Assembly: GCF_003265705.1 (NCBI RefSeq)
Contig: NW_020313005.1
Location: 22,512,525-22,576,524 of the forward strand
Source of the DNA: Callorhinus ursinus
Lineage: Eukaryota; Chordata; Mammalia; Carnivora; Otariidae
Direction: 5' to 3'
Length of the DNA stretch: 64,000 nucleotides
The notes under the pieces were generated by a model. The model worked only from the letters and a program-made list of their open reading frames with translations, made no database searches and was not told the origin of the DNA. How positions within the stretch are numbered: position 1 is the first letter of the stretch; each line of letters begins with the position of its first letter. This document shows positions 9,961 through 21,265 of the stretch, one piece after another. The translations under genes and the position numbers were made by a program.

Positions 9961-10344
9961 CTGGATTCTCTGTGGATTCCCATTATTTACACGATGCGTT
10001 TCCTCGAATCCCCCTTTGGATGTGATGCAAAATGCACGTGCATCACACCTTCCTGCAGAAATTCTCATTCAGTAGTTTGGGGTGCATTTTTTCAAGATGT
10101 CCTCTGGTGGCTAGAACAGGAGCTCCTGGCTAGGAATCCCTGCTCTGGTGAATGGATAAGAAGCCAAGGGAGGCCAAGTGGCCTCTTACTTCCTGAGCTC
10201 TGGGAGGCAGGGGAACCATGTCTTCTAGACACACTGTAGTCATTAGAACCTTGTACAGTATATACTTCAAGAGACTGCTCTTTGCATAGCAATTGCCCAA
10301 CACCTGTAAAACCCAAATAACCAAATATGCCCACCGAATCCCCA
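9961..10344. other. No gene supported
   Basis: A 201-codon open frame (9634-10239, plus) runs through here and through repeat copy A. It has no recognisable domain and low-complexity composition, and a frame of this length can occur by chance in 64 kb. Confidence 0.4.
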
Positions 10345-10545
10345 TTGAAAATCGTGAGTCTGGGGAGAAGGAGGCAAGAGCAATGGACCAGGACCTCTGA
10401 GTTCCCAGCTTGGTCCCATCACCACCTACTCTGATGACCTTGAGCCAGGCAGGCAGATGACTCCTCTCCAGCTTCACCTTCTTCACCAGTAATGAGGCAG
10501 AGTTGGAATACATAATCAGTAAGTTCCCTACTAAAATCATAATTA
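10345..10545 (+). mobile_element. MIR SINE
   Basis: GACCAGGACCTCTGAGTTCCCAGC ... CTCTGATGACCTTGAGCCAGGCAGGCAGATGACTC ... TTCACCTTCTTCACCAGTAATGAGGCAGAG follows the MIR order in plus orientation. Confidence 0.6.
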
Positions 10546-11495
10546 TGTGATTAAACAATTATGTAATGTACCCTTAATGAATTCAGTAATTTTTTTTTCC
10601 TTTGGAATATCAATCCTTGGTTTCATGGTCTAAGAGATAAGAATCAAGAAGAGTCAAAACTGAATCAAGCCCTAAGAATTTTAACCAGCCTCAGATTCCT
10701 ATATGGTCTTGGCTGGTTCTCCTCTCTTCTTGTGCTCCCAGGTCAAGCGAATATTAAGGGAAACAGGAAGTGCCAACAGAGTGCCCGAGTCTCCAGAATT
10801 CGTCGTGAGGCTGGTGCTTGTGTAGCCCATGCCCTGACATTCTCATCAAGGCCAGTCCCAAACCTGGGGACTCCAGCTCTGTGATAGACAAAACCTGTTG
10901 CTGAAACGCCTGGCCCAGCGACGTTCTTTTCCCTCTCGAAGATTTTGCAAAACAAAAAATCAGGGAGGGGGAGAAGGAGAGAAATAGCTTTATTTGAAGT
11001 AGAATCATGAATCTAAAGAGAATGTTTTCAAAGATTTCTATGATGCATCAGCAGCTCCTTAAAGTAATAGCAAACAGTTTAGATCCATTATTTAGTTTCT
11101 GTGGAAAATAAACAACAGGGTCGAGTAGAATAGTAATAGTGGATTTAGCGCTCAGTCCCCATTCATCTTCTGTGCCCATGCATTTTTAAGACAGGAAAGC
11201 ATTTTCCCAATTACAGCTGGAACAGGAAGGGAGGGGGGTGGTGAGCTGGCTTGCTGGATGCCTTGTTTCATCCTCAGGGCCTGAGGTCAGAATGGATGTG
11301 TTGTCAGGGGGAAAAGTAGCTGAGCATTGTCTTCAGGGTCAAGCGATACTCAGTCCACTCCAGGCAAGACCAGTCCCTAGCCAGGAAGGAGGCTCTAGAG
11401 GCTTCCAAGTCCACTTGGGCTGTGCTGTTGCAACAGAGATGCTTAGAGCCAGAGTCCCTCTACCCTCAGGCTTTGTGTTTTAGTCCTCCCTGCCA
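10546..11495. other. No gene or repeat recognised
   Basis: AT-rich sequence with a possible repeat-poor block near 11030-11230. No exon or repeat that I can name. Confidence 0.4.
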
Positions 11496-11577
11496 CTCAT
11501 TCTATCCACTCCCTCCCTGGGGTCACATGTTATTCCTTTCTATGACCATCCTTATGAATCTTCAGGGTGCTGCAGAG
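11496..11577 (+). repeat. 82-bp dispersed direct repeat, copy B
   Basis: Partner of 9879-9960 in the same orientation, about 1.6 kb downstream, equal in length. The similarity stops abruptly on both sides. Confidence 0.75.
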
Positions 11578-12609
11578 GGGTCCTGATCTGCCTAATCAGA
11601 AATTCTGCCACATGGCCCCACAGCCCAGCCCAGACACCTCACTCTACCCCGTCCCATCTTCTGCAATAAATCAGTCGACTTGCCTCCTGGAAAGCAGAGC
11701 GGGGAGACGATACAGCTTGGAGTGTTTCATTCGCCAAGACAGATGCTGGGGCTCTGAAATGTGGGCTCTCACTAGCTGACCACACTTCCTCATTTAAGAA
11801 ATGACTTCACAAACCCAAAATAGCAGTAGCCGAGAAACAAAACACAGTGAGGTCGCGAGGTTCAGGCGCTAAGAGCCAAATGGAGAAATGAAAACAAAAG
11901 TTAAGATAAAGATTTCCCATCAGATATTCAAGGTGGGGATGGGGTCTTCTCATGGGGCTTTTTGCACCAGGGTGAGCTGGTGCTCTGTTCTAAGCAGGCG
12001 GCAGAGAAATTAAGTGGAATATTTCTAATATTTTGCTGCAGTCATTTTGTAAAAGCATTTTGAATGTGTCTGTTTTAGTATGGGGTGGATTTGACATTTG
12101 TGTTTGAGATTTTTCTACCATCAGGGCTTCTAGAATTCCAAATTTATCCCATCCTTTAGGTACAAAGGGATCCACTCTTCCCCCGTCCACGGACATTAAC
12201 CCTGGGACAGCGAACCGAAGCCCACCAGTTCCAATCTCTCTCATCTCACCTTTCAGACTAAATTCCTGTCTAGTAATTACTGCCTGTGATTCTGAGCGGT
12301 AATACATAGTTATCAGTTAGCACTCATCAGAGAGGTTAGCAGAGCGGGGCTTCCCACCGCAGCCTCGGAGAAGCATCCTTATGTTTTTGCTGAGTTACTT
12401 TGCCCGGTGGCTGTTTATAGAGTTATCTCCTTTCAGAATGACTGTTCTGCTACTCCCAGTCCTGATTACGGATCATTTCCCCTTCCACCCCCTGGAAGCA
12501 GGGAAGAATTCTCAAGAGTGGACTCTCCCCTTCTAGAAGAGGAAACATGGAAGCTTGTGGCACAGTTTTGAAGTGAGTCCTTCACTCCTGATTTCTCCTT
12601 CCAGAAGCA
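11578..12609. other. No gene or repeat recognised
   Basis: About 1 kb without an identifiable feature. A 105-codon minus-strand ORF (11990-12307) has no family resemblance. Confidence 0.4.
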
Positions 12610-12850
12610 CCAGTCTGTGGAGCCAGAGTCCTTACTGTTTAGCTTAGGAGCTGAATGACCCTAAGACATACACTTCATCACTCTGAGGCTCAATTTCCTC
12701 TTCTGTAAAATGGGAATCAGTAATACCAACCTCCTCTCAATTTTGTGAGAATTAAAATGAGTAACATAGAAAACAAAGAGGTTATGTAGTACAATTTGAT
12801 TTAATATAAGATCTCAGGTCCTGTTGTAGCTCAGCAAATGGCAGAAGTTG

Positions 12851-12885
<35 letters not shown>
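12610..12885 (+). mobile_element. MIR SINE ending in a (TTA)n array
   Basis: Clear MIR: GAGCTGAATGACCCTAAGAC, CTCTGAGGCTCAATTTCCTCTTCTGTAAAATGGGAATCAGTAATACC, TTTTGTGAGAATTAAAATGAG. The 3' end has grown into about ten TTA units (12852-12883). Confidence 0.85.
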
Positions 12886-12924
12886 TTTTCTACCGTGGTT
12901 TTGTTATGAAACAAAGTATTATGT

Positions 12925-12995
12925 CTGAAGCAAACTCGCTGTGTGATCCTGCGCAAATCGCTTGACTTCTCTGAACCTTTGTAGTACATATAAAG
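12925..12995 (+). mobile_element. MIR core fragment
   Basis: CAAACTCGCTGTGTGATCCTGCGCAAATCGCTTGACTTCTCTGAACCTTTG is the MIR core alone. Confidence 0.65.
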
Positions 12996-13939
12996 CAAAG
13001 TATTCTATCTGAAGCAAGTCAACAAATCTGTTAGCTGCTCTTCTCAGGTTGGCTGCCCTCCTTCCTCCCTCTGTGGGGCCTGTCTTGCCCTCAGCAGCAC
13101 ACTCTCAGCTGGGGACGGAGCACCTGGACCTCAGAGCCTCACCCACCACCCCAACTTGGACCTTTATGGCATCTCTTATGTTTACTTGCAGGGACACTAA
13201 TTTTAGACATGTGAGTTTTGAGTCCTGAGGAAAGAACACTCTTTTCTCTCCTCAGCGTCTGTCTCTGTCTGCCTCTCACCACATGGACCTCCAAGAGGAG
13301 GAAGAGACGGTCAGTCAGAACCACACAGAACCCCCCAGACCCTATTTTACTAGCCTGAGGGATTCCCACCCTAATAGCAACAGAAGTCTCTCCTGTTTCC
13401 ATGTTTCACTTTCTTAGCAGTGCTCAGAGGAAGATAATTATTATACCTCTTTTATTGTGATTTTTTTAATTTTTTTTTTACTATGATGTTTAAAAGCTTG
13501 GTCTGGGTCAGCAACCTGTCCTGGGGTGCAGGTCGTCACAGCGGGGGGTCAGATGCGATGCCATGTGCGGAATGCCTGGCACGAGGCTGACACACACCAT
13601 CGCATAATCCAATCTTTCCCTTCCCCTTGCCACCTCTCAGGGGGCACCTCCCTGTGGGGAAGTGGTCCTCCCAAAATCATAGCCGCCTCATCTCCCACCC
13701 TGTACCCCTCATGCCCCTTGCCACGGCCATAGGGAGTTTGTCCCCAGTGCCCCTGGAACTGCCCTTTCACAGCTGTGCACACTAAGACCCCTACCCCACC
13801 CCGGCCAAGCTTCCCCCCACGTGCCATTTTCCAACAATTCCTCTGATAAGAAATTTGCCCAATCGCCCAAGAAAAGCTGGTCATCATCTTCTTCTGCTCC
13901 AATAGCAACTGGTGGGTCCCCATCTCTGATTCCAAATTC
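12996..13939. other. No gene or repeat recognised
   Basis: Somewhat GC-richer sequence. ORFs of 87 to 141 codons on the minus strand show no domain or family resemblance. T-rich runs at 13462-13481. Confidence 0.4.
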
Positions 13940-14060
13940 TTTATTTCTTTGTCTCTCTCTCCTACTAGATGCAAAATCTCGAGGGCCTGGAGTTTATGGT
14001 TTATTCATTTCTGTATTCCTGGCCTACACATAGTAGGCATTTAATAAATATTTAAGGGAA
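13940..14060 (+). mobile_element. L2 LINE 3' end
   Basis: TTTATTTCTTTGTCTCTCTCTCCTACTAGATGCAAAATCTCGAGGGC ... TTCATTTCTGTATTCCTGGCCTACACATAGTAGGCATTTAATAAATATT is the characteristic L2 terminus. Confidence 0.75.
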
Positions 14061-14962
14061 TCGAAAGTCCTTGAACAAAATCGTGGACTCCCATTATTTG
14101 CTGGTTTCCTGCTGACTCCCTGGAACGTGGACAAAGAAGACTGAACGGTCGGAGTTGATAGCAATTGAGAACCTGGAAAGAAGCACGAGTGAAATGAAGA
14201 CCCTGCCCAGAGAGTTACCAATTCAGTGCATTGTCCCTCCATGAGCAGGAGGGATTTCAAGTCTTTCCAGCTCCCTGAAAACTCTGGCCACCCCTCTGCA
14301 GCGAAAAAGAATGGAGTGCCACCCCGGCCAACAGCACGCAGAGCCGCGTGCCGCATCCCAGTTGGCCAAGTCAGCCTGAAGACGGCAGTACGGAGCCCAA
14401 GCATGGAAAGGTGAACTCTTCCAGGCCTGATACTGTGATTGAATATTATTGCCGGCACTTCCAGGAGGCACTTTGGGTGGTAGTCCTGGCCCAGTGTGCG
14501 TGCCACTACAGACAGCTGTGGGAGCTCTCTGAGGGGCCCTGGCATAGATGCACCCCATTTCCATTTTTCTTTTTCCCTTCTCTGTACATAGTCCAGGACA
14601 GGGCCAGGCAACCAATCACCTGACTAGAGGCTCCCGACTGCCCAGCAGTATTGCCAGAAGCCAGACCAAGAAAAGGGGGACACTTCAAAGGCCAAGAGAA
14701 GGAAGTGTGAGGAGAGTCAGCCCGATAAACAACACATCACAGGTGTATGAACCTGACAAAACGGGGCTGAATTTAAACACAGGAGAGTCATCTAATCCAG
14801 TAGCCTGGGAGATGGCATCCCTGCGGATACGCCAGGGTCTGACTCACCCTCTCTGGATGAACTTGAACTTGATCCTCATCTACAAAATCGGGAGAGTAGA
14901 ATTGCATCATCATAGTGGAAGAAGAAACTCCAGGTATCTGTTGGTTTGAAAGCCCTGATTTT
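14061..14962. other. No gene supported
   Basis: Contains a 195-codon minus-strand ORF (14024-14611) and overlapping frames on both strands. None resembles a known protein and the frames overlap each other freely. Confidence 0.4.
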
Positions 14963-15070
14963 GAGGACGAGGCAACAAAGGCTCAGAGAAGTCGAGCGAT
15001 TGGCCCAGGATCACACAGCCAGTTTGTGATAGAGCTGGGACAAGAACCCACATCTCTCAAGTACCATGTT
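14963..15070 (-). mobile_element. MIR SINE fragment
   Basis: Reverse-complement MIR core: GAGGACGAGGCAACAAAGGCTCAGAGAAGTCGAGCGATTGGCCCAGGATCACACAGCCAGTTTGTGATAGAGCTGGGACAAGAACCCA. Confidence 0.85.
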
Positions 15071-15755
15071 TCCTGTGAACAGCATTTCAGATTCTCAGAA
15101 GACAACTCTCCGTGCCAAATAAACGCACAGCGTCGCTCTGTGTTGAACCTCGTGACTAGAAGGAGTTAAGTAACAGCTCCAGAAGTCCAAGGGCTGCCGA
15201 GATCATTTGTCTAAGGTGTGTGCCTATGAATTTGTGTTTGTGGCTCGATGCTGCATTGAACATGAAAGTCAGGTAGTCTAAGGGAAGTATAACAGATATT
15301 TCTTCCCTTATTCATGCTCTCTAACCCCAAACTTGATGAGGTCTCTGGGGATTTTTTTTCACTGTGCTTTCATTCCTGAACCCTCCACGATTTGAATTCC
15401 CATCAGCTCCTGCCCTGACTGTCCTGGTTTCACGCACCCGCCTGCCCACCCACACTCACCATACAGAAATAATTTTATCAAGTGGCCAAGCTGCAGATTG
15501 CCTCTAAACAGCTGGGCTCAGGAAAAGCTCTGGGGATGAGTTCGGATCAGGAGTTATCTTCCCTGACACGCTGTTTCTGGATTTGCATACACGTGGGTTG
15601 GATGTTTTAATTAGCACTGTCAGCTAGTCTGGTCACAGCTCCCCACCAACTGCTTTGCTTCGTAAGTGAGTGGTCGAAAGCTGTTGTATTGAAAGGTTGG
15701 GCGCTCTGATTTCTAGAAAAAGAAAACAACACCTGGGTGTCTACATCTTATTTGT
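15071..15755. other. No gene seen; repeat-poor block
   Basis: 15470-15730 has no repeat signature and contains motifs such as TTTTAATTAGCACTGTCAGC and ATTTGCATACACGTG. It is a candidate conserved non-coding element, untested here. Confidence 0.3.
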
Positions 15756-16180
15756 TCTTTCATGTTCAACAACAGTTTATCGAGGCTCTATTAAGCGTCA
15801 GGCATTGAGCTGGAATGCGGGGATCCTAAGAGAATGAAACATGACTCCTGCTCATAAAGAGAGCACACATAGGGGACAGTTAATGTTATAAATAGATAAT
15901 GGAGGGTAAAGGTGGATATCTGACAATGCAGAGACGCACAGGGTGTGATGAAAAACCAGAGAATGAGCATTTTACCCGGCCTTGTGTTTGTGGTGGGAGG
16001 GGGCCAGGGAGTGGTTTCCATTGCTGAGAATCTAGGAAGGCTTCCTGGAGGAAGAGGTGTTCACACAAGTCCCAGATGACACAGACTGCTAATAAGGCAC
16101 AACATGGGGTTGGCAAAGCTTTCTTGCCAGAGGAAAGAGCATGAACAAAGAGATGAAGAAGAACAGCAGCATGAGAGTAG
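15756..16180 (+). mobile_element. Ancient LINE-like dispersed repeat (same family as 6045)
   Basis: ATTAAGCGTCAGGCATTGAGCTGGAATGCGGGGATCC ... GACTCCTGCTCATAAAGAGAGC ... GGAAGGCTTCCTGGAGGAAGAGGTG ... AGAGGAAAGAGCATGAACAAAGAG matches the family order. Confidence 0.55.
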
Positions 16181-16439
16181 GTAGATAAGCAACAGGTGGC
16201 TTCATTTTCAAGAAGGGACTGGCAGCTGGAAATAGCATCTGGGGGTGGAGAAAAGGAAGGGGAAGAGGTGTCGGCAAGGGACACATAGATGACATTTGTC
16301 TAGCAGCTTACAGTCTATTGCTCCACATGCACTGAGCAGCCTCGTGAAGGGGAGACACCAGTCCCTTCTGAATGCACCAGTGTTGCCCTCATTACCAGTC
16401 CAATGAGCCACCTTTCCTCTCCCTCCTGCTTTGCAGCAC
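16181..16439. other. Unassigned
   Basis: No feature I can name. Confidence 0.3.
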
Positions 16440-16985
16440 AGGCTGCCTGGCCCGTCTTCGCTCACCTCTAGGATCTTGTTCATTCCTGCCTTCCTCATAG
16501 CTCTCTGGCTTTCCCTTTCGATCTCCTCAACAGCTAATCTGCGAGACAGAGCACAAGTGGAGGGAGGAGCAGAGGAAGAAGGACAAGCAGACTCCTCGCA
16601 GAGCAGGGAGCCCGAGGCGGGGCTCGATCCCAGGACCCTGGGATCACGACCTGAGCTGAAGGCAGACGCTTAACCAACTGAGCCACCCAGGCGCCCCTAC
16701 CATTCTCCAGCCTGACCATTAACTTTTCACCCATAGACCCACAGCACTGGGGCATGTGGTGCCCTTTCAGTCTGTCACCTGGACGCAAACTATCTTCTCT
16801 GCTTGAAATTCTTCCCCTGCCCCAGACCCAGAGGTCTTCCTCTATGAGCTCATTGCAGCTTTTAATGTTCCATGTGGTAGTGACCTCTCTCCCTAATCAG
16901 ACTAAGCATCTTAGGGATGGGATATTTGTCTTATTCAGTCATATGCCCAATGCTTAGCACAGAAACTGGTACATAGAAAAAGTAT
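16440..16985 (+). mobile_element. L2 LINE 3' region, interrupted by a SINE
   Basis: Weak L2 texture before the SINE (16440-16540). A clearer L2 end follows it: CTTGAAATTCTTCCCCTGCC, CCCTAATCAGACTAAGCATCTTAGGGATGGGATATTTGTC, ATGCCCAATGCTTAGCACAGAAACTGGTACATAGAAAAAGTATTCA. Confidence 0.6.
16541..16697 (-). mobile_element. Carnivore SINE, copy 3, lacking its A-rich tail
   Basis: Reverse-complement SINE: GAGACAGAGCACAAG ... GCAGACTCCTCGCAGAGCAGGGAGCCCGAGGCGGGGCTCGATCCCAGGACCCTGGGATCACGACCTGAGC ... TTAACCAACTGAGCCACCCAGGCGCCCC. The T-rich start expected on this strand is missing, so the 3' end is deleted. No TSD was found. Confidence 0.92.
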
Positions 16986-17042
16986 TCATGTGTGCATGGG
17001 CGGGCATACACACCAGTTAATTTGAATTGAATGATTCTTCTT

Positions 17043-17235
17043 GTCAATCTGTAGATATTTAAGACCTTATCCAAATGTCACCTCTTCTGGGAAGACTTCC
17101 TTAATTCCACCAGGCATCTATAGACTTTTTTTCAGGTCTCTATTATTCCCCTTGTTACCCTGTGTTATTATTACCTTTTCTATATTCATCTACCACCAGC
17201 GTTCCTCAAGGGTACAGAACAGCCACCCACACTGT
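17043..17235 (+). mobile_element. L2 LINE fragment
   Basis: TATCCAAATGTCACCTCTTCTGGGAAGACTTCCTTAATTCCACC ... CCCTTGTTACCCTGTGTTATTATTACC is the L2 3' region in readable form. Confidence 0.75.
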
Positions 17236-17296
17236 GACTAGTTCAAGGTTGAGACTCAAACCTGATGATTGAATGAGCCGTCAAGTTACATAAAGG

Positions 17297-17385
17297 AACT
17301 CTGGGTTTCGGAGAAGTTGAGCATCTCGTGAGAAGTCACACACTGGTATATCTGGGACTAAACCTCTTGGCTCTGGGTTCATAGA
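17297..17385 (-). mobile_element. MIR fragment
   Basis: GGGTTTCGGAGAAGTTGAGCATCTCGTGAGAAGTCACACACTGGTATATCTGGGACTAAACC is a diverged reverse MIR core. Confidence 0.5.
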
Positions 17386-17654
17386 TTTTTCCTTTAAAGC
17401 CAAAAATGAGCATCCCTGATCCCACCACCCAGTGCCAGCTCTGCAAAGATGCTCCACAAGGCATTACTCCTCTTCTTGGGGGACCGAAACTCCAGTGAGC
17501 CCACATCCACCGCACACTGGGCAGCCAGCCTCTACAGCATGGGACACCAGGTACCGACAGCCTTCAGAGTTGTGGGACAAGTTAAGTTTTCCAAGTTATG
17601 CTTAGGAAACGTTGAGCCTCCTAACAGATACACTGAGCCACAGCCTGGGCTTCT
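17386..17654. other. Unassigned
   Basis: Nothing recognised. Confidence 0.3.
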
Positions 17655-17880
17655 AATACTGAGTTGAACCTGCATTTGACTCCAGCTCCGCCATTTGCCA
17701 GCTTTGTGACTTTGAGCAGGTCACACGTTACACTTAATTTTCTCAACAATAGGAATAAATATAACTACCCTTCACAATTGTGCAGAAAACAGGTAACAGT
17801 CTCAGGGTTAGATACATTTCTCATAGACCTTATTATTGAATCTCTGTAAATACATAGACATAACAGGAGCCAAGTAAACG
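17655..17880 (+). mobile_element. MIR SINE
   Basis: TTGACTCCAGCTCCGCCATTTGCCAGCTTTGTGACTTTGAGCAGGTCACACG ... TTTTCTCAACAATAGGAATAAATATAACTACC. MIR order is intact. Confidence 0.75.
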
Positions 17881-18300
17881 CTCACCATGAGTGGCATCAA
17901 GTTATGCTTGGTCTGTACAACAATCTGTTCTCTTCTCAATAATTTTTCAGAGCCCAGAATCCTCTTTAGCCATCTATGTTGACCTCCTAGACCTTGACAG
18001 CACATGGGAAGAAGAATTCAAATCCAAATAAAGGAAAGAATTAGAACTTCCTCTGATACACTGTAGCTCCACCATGGTCCTGTTTTGCATAGTTTTTGTC
18101 ATCCTTATTGTGGTCATTTTTTTGCAAGATGCTTTGATAAACTCAGGGGAAAAAAAAAGGGGCATGCAGAGAAATCCCAGAGTTACAATGGGTTAAAAGA
18201 AACCTACAGAAGAGGATTCCTGGAGGGTTCAAGGTGTTTTCCCAAATGGACCCGTGTGCTTTCCACACTTTTCATGCTTCTCTTAAAGAAAGAGCCAGTC
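17881..18300. other. No gene or repeat recognised
   Basis: Short AT-rich stretch before the assembly gap. Confidence 0.35.
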
Positions 18301-18700
18301 NNNNNNNNNNNNNNNNNNNNNNNNNNNNNNNNNNNNNNNNNNNNNNNNNNNNNNNNNNNNNNNNNNNNNNNNNNNNNNNNNNNNNNNNNNNNNNNNNNNN
18401 NNNNNNNNNNNNNNNNNNNNNNNNNNNNNNNNNNNNNNNNNNNNNNNNNNNNNNNNNNNNNNNNNNNNNNNNNNNNNNNNNNNNNNNNNNNNNNNNNNNN
18501 NNNNNNNNNNNNNNNNNNNNNNNNNNNNNNNNNNNNNNNNNNNNNNNNNNNNNNNNNNNNNNNNNNNNNNNNNNNNNNNNNNNNNNNNNNNNNNNNNNNN
18601 NNNNNNNNNNNNNNNNNNNNNNNNNNNNNNNNNNNNNNNNNNNNNNNNNNNNNNNNNNNNNNNNNNNNNNNNNNNNNNNNNNNNNNNNNNNNNNNNNNNN
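18301..18700. other. Assembly gap (400 N)
   Basis: All 400 positions are N. Its true length is unknown. Open frames drawn across it have no meaning. Confidence 1.
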
Positions 18701-19839
18701 CATTCCATGTGCCAATCCTTGAAGGATGTGTAGTTATTGTGGGCAGTTTCAAATCTGGGAGTGCATTAAGTGTCCTCTCGCACCTAAAAAAGATTTGTGT
18801 TTCACAAATACATCCAATTTTCAATTGTATTTTAGATTGTTATAAATAAATATATACCTATATAAGATCATTACTGAATTTTTAATGGCTGTTTGTCATT
18901 GTGCATTTTCCTACAAAATAAGTATTAACAGGATTAATAATAACTTCAAATACGATGGTGGGGAAATTGGCAAAGGGTGTGCTTTGCAAAATGCTTGACA
19001 TGAAAAACAATGGCAATGCCAGAGGGTTTAGGAATCGCTCTTAGCCGTCAGAACCCAGGATCTAAGCGGACCTGGAAGGCAGCTTTCCTGAGCAACTCAG
19101 ACATATGTATGTTGCAGAGTGACCTTGAGAAAGATCTTTCTGCTCCCAAAGATGGAGCTATTCGGGTCTCTCTGCCAACCTAATCCACCACGCAGCCCTG
19201 GCACGAGATGCAGGGAGAGCTAATCTTTCCTCCTTCCATCTGGGGGGCCAGGGTGGGGGGAGAGCCCTGCAGCAGCTGCCAGCCGAGGGCCAACGGGAGG
19301 ATGAGCGGGAAAGGGCAACACAGCGCCACCCAGACAGACGCGAGCATCTCTCCTCTGTTCCTTCCAGATCCCTCTCCATCAACCCCCATGACAAAGTAGC
19401 GGCAGAAAGTAAGTCTGGCGAGCACGAGGCCAGGAGAACACAGAGGTAAAGAGCAAGGTGACCAACCTCATCAAGCCATCACAAATTAAATACTGTCTGT
19501 GCAGGAGAGTTCACCTCCCAGCTTGCTTTGGGAGCAGGAAGCTGAGATTTTTCTGTGCTCTGACCAGATAAGAGGCTGCAAGCCAGCTAGCCAGCCTAGG
19601 TGAGAGTGAAATGGGTGAACTACATATACAGCAAGTATGTGTCCGGTTGGCAACTAATCACGGGCGGGACACATCGGTCACCCAAGCAGTTCGCTGCCTG
19701 CCATTGCAGGTGACACAGACCTGGACCCTGATCACCGGCCTGAAGGCTCCTTTCTTCCCCACTGACCAGGGGTTCCAGAGGAGCAAGCCCCTGGACGAGC
19801 CATGAACCCCACCATGCCTTTGTTTCTGTGCCAGAGAAG
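18701..19839. other. No gene or repeat recognised
   Basis: 18790-18900 is AT-rich. 19150-19440 is GC-richer with scattered CpG (GACGCGAGC), too weak for a CpG island. Confidence 0.4.
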
Positions 19840-19978
19840 GGGTGCTATTAATACCTGTTTACCTTCCACAGGGGGCCGGGAGCCTTAATTAAGTATGGTT
19901 TGTGAAGTGCTCCGAGGTTGCCAGATGAAAGCTGAGGTCTGAGTGCAAACTATTATTGTTAATTAATTATTGTCAGCA
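19840..19978 (+). mobile_element. MIR-family CORE-SINE (MIR3/MIRc-like)
   Basis: CTATTAATACCTGTTTACCTTCCACAGGGGG ... CCTTAATTAAGTATGGTTTGTGAAGTGCTCCGAGGTTGCCAGATGAAAGC ... TATTATTGTTAATTAATTATT matches the 3' half of the MIR3-type consensus. Confidence 0.65.
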
Positions 19979-21220
19979 GAATTCTTTACTCTGTGTTTTC
20001 AGGTCTAGGAGCCCTTGTTTACTGGTAAAAGAGTGCTTTTGTTGTATATTTTCCATCCTCCTCTCCCGCCCATATCCGTGGCCGATGATCTCTCCCATTC
20101 TCTTTCCTCCCCCTCCCCTATCTCCAGGCCCTGGCTGGAGAGCGAGGTATGTAGCCTCCCCCCTTGCACCCCAGACCCAAGCAGGCTTTCAGAAAGGGTG
20201 GAAGAGAAATCCTTAGGAATATGAATGTAAACTGAAACATCAGAAAGTATCTAAGACAAAAATACGTGTAGCCTCGGCTGGGAAACACGAAGTCCCTCTG
20301 GGAAAAATATGCAATTAATCCTAGACAGAATGTAGAGCTGAAATATGGAAGTTTTTCTGCTAAGATGGTTTCTGCTGGTGCATGATTATGACCTCTGAGG
20401 GGCAATGATACGCTTGATCAAGAGAAGGCATCGGAAATTCTCGGAGCAGTGAGCCTATCGACAGGACCAGGAGGCCTCGTTTTTACAACTCCCTCACTCC
20501 GCACCCAACCCCCACAAAAAAAAAAAAAAAAAAAAAACAAGGCCAGCTCAACTCTAGTTTCTATCTTCAATTAGTTAGGATAACAATCCTATAGAAATTC
20601 TAGAATAAAGTGCGCCTCTGAGATTAAAAAAAGGGAGACCAGAGGCATTAGGGGAACAAAGCAACCCAGATGGAACAATGCGTGTCTTCCCATCTTGGCT
20701 GCCACCTGGCGCTCACCAAGTTGGCATCTGAATCAAGGGCATTGTGGATGCAAGACAAGAAAATCCCCAGTGAACTGTAGCTTTTATGAATAAATTGTAC
20801 TTGCCAAAATTGGTCGGTTGTTTGTGGACATTGATTTATTTTCTCTGATTCTTTCTGATTGTTATATTTTGGATGGTGCTTACTGATGTGAAAAAGCCAT
20901 CTAGTATTGCTGATAAATCTAGAGATAATGGCAGAGGTCAAAAAAGGGGGAAGGAAGGAAAAGAAAGTGTGCTTGCCACAGAATGGTGAAAATTTCTTCG
21001 TAAAGAACAACTCTCTAAGGCTATTTGCATGCCATTTCACCCCATTTCATAATTGTATAATTGGTCAGGTCACTTGTTTGTTTTTTTCCTTTCCCTTCAG
21101 GAGTTAAGGAAGGAATAGAGAGCATAGTGGGACGGCTTCGTTGTATCGGAGGGTTCAGACATTTTGTTGCATTTATTTGTTACTTCTCCTTCTCTTCTCT
21201 TTCCTCTGCATAAGCGTGTG

Positions 21221-21222
<2 letters not shown>
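19979..21222. other. No gene recognised; contains a 22-A run at 20516-20537
   Basis: Mostly unassigned. The A run follows CCCACCCAACCCCCAC-like sequence. No SINE body or TSD precedes it, so I do not call a retroelement. Confidence 0.4.

Positions 21223-21258
<36 letters not shown>
21223..21258. repeat. (GT)n microsatellite
   Basis: Eighteen perfect GT units. Confidence 0.98.

Positions 21259-21265
<7 letters not shown>

Noticed and set aside
9634..10239. 201-codon plus-strand open frame
   Set aside because: No domain, no family resemblance, and it runs through a dispersed 82-bp repeat. By a rough stop-codon estimate, about one frame of this length is expected by chance in 64 kb read in six frames.
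14024..14611. 195-codon minus-strand open frame with overlapping frames on the other strand
   Set aside because: No recognisable motif or exon structure; several frames are open together, which points to composition and not coding.
18085..18849. Open frames of up to 254 codons
   Set aside because: They are open only because the 400 Ns carry no stop codons.
20516..20537. 22-A run as a retrotransposon tail
   Set aside because: No element body or flanking duplication can be read; the same holds for the 22-A run at 26393-26414.
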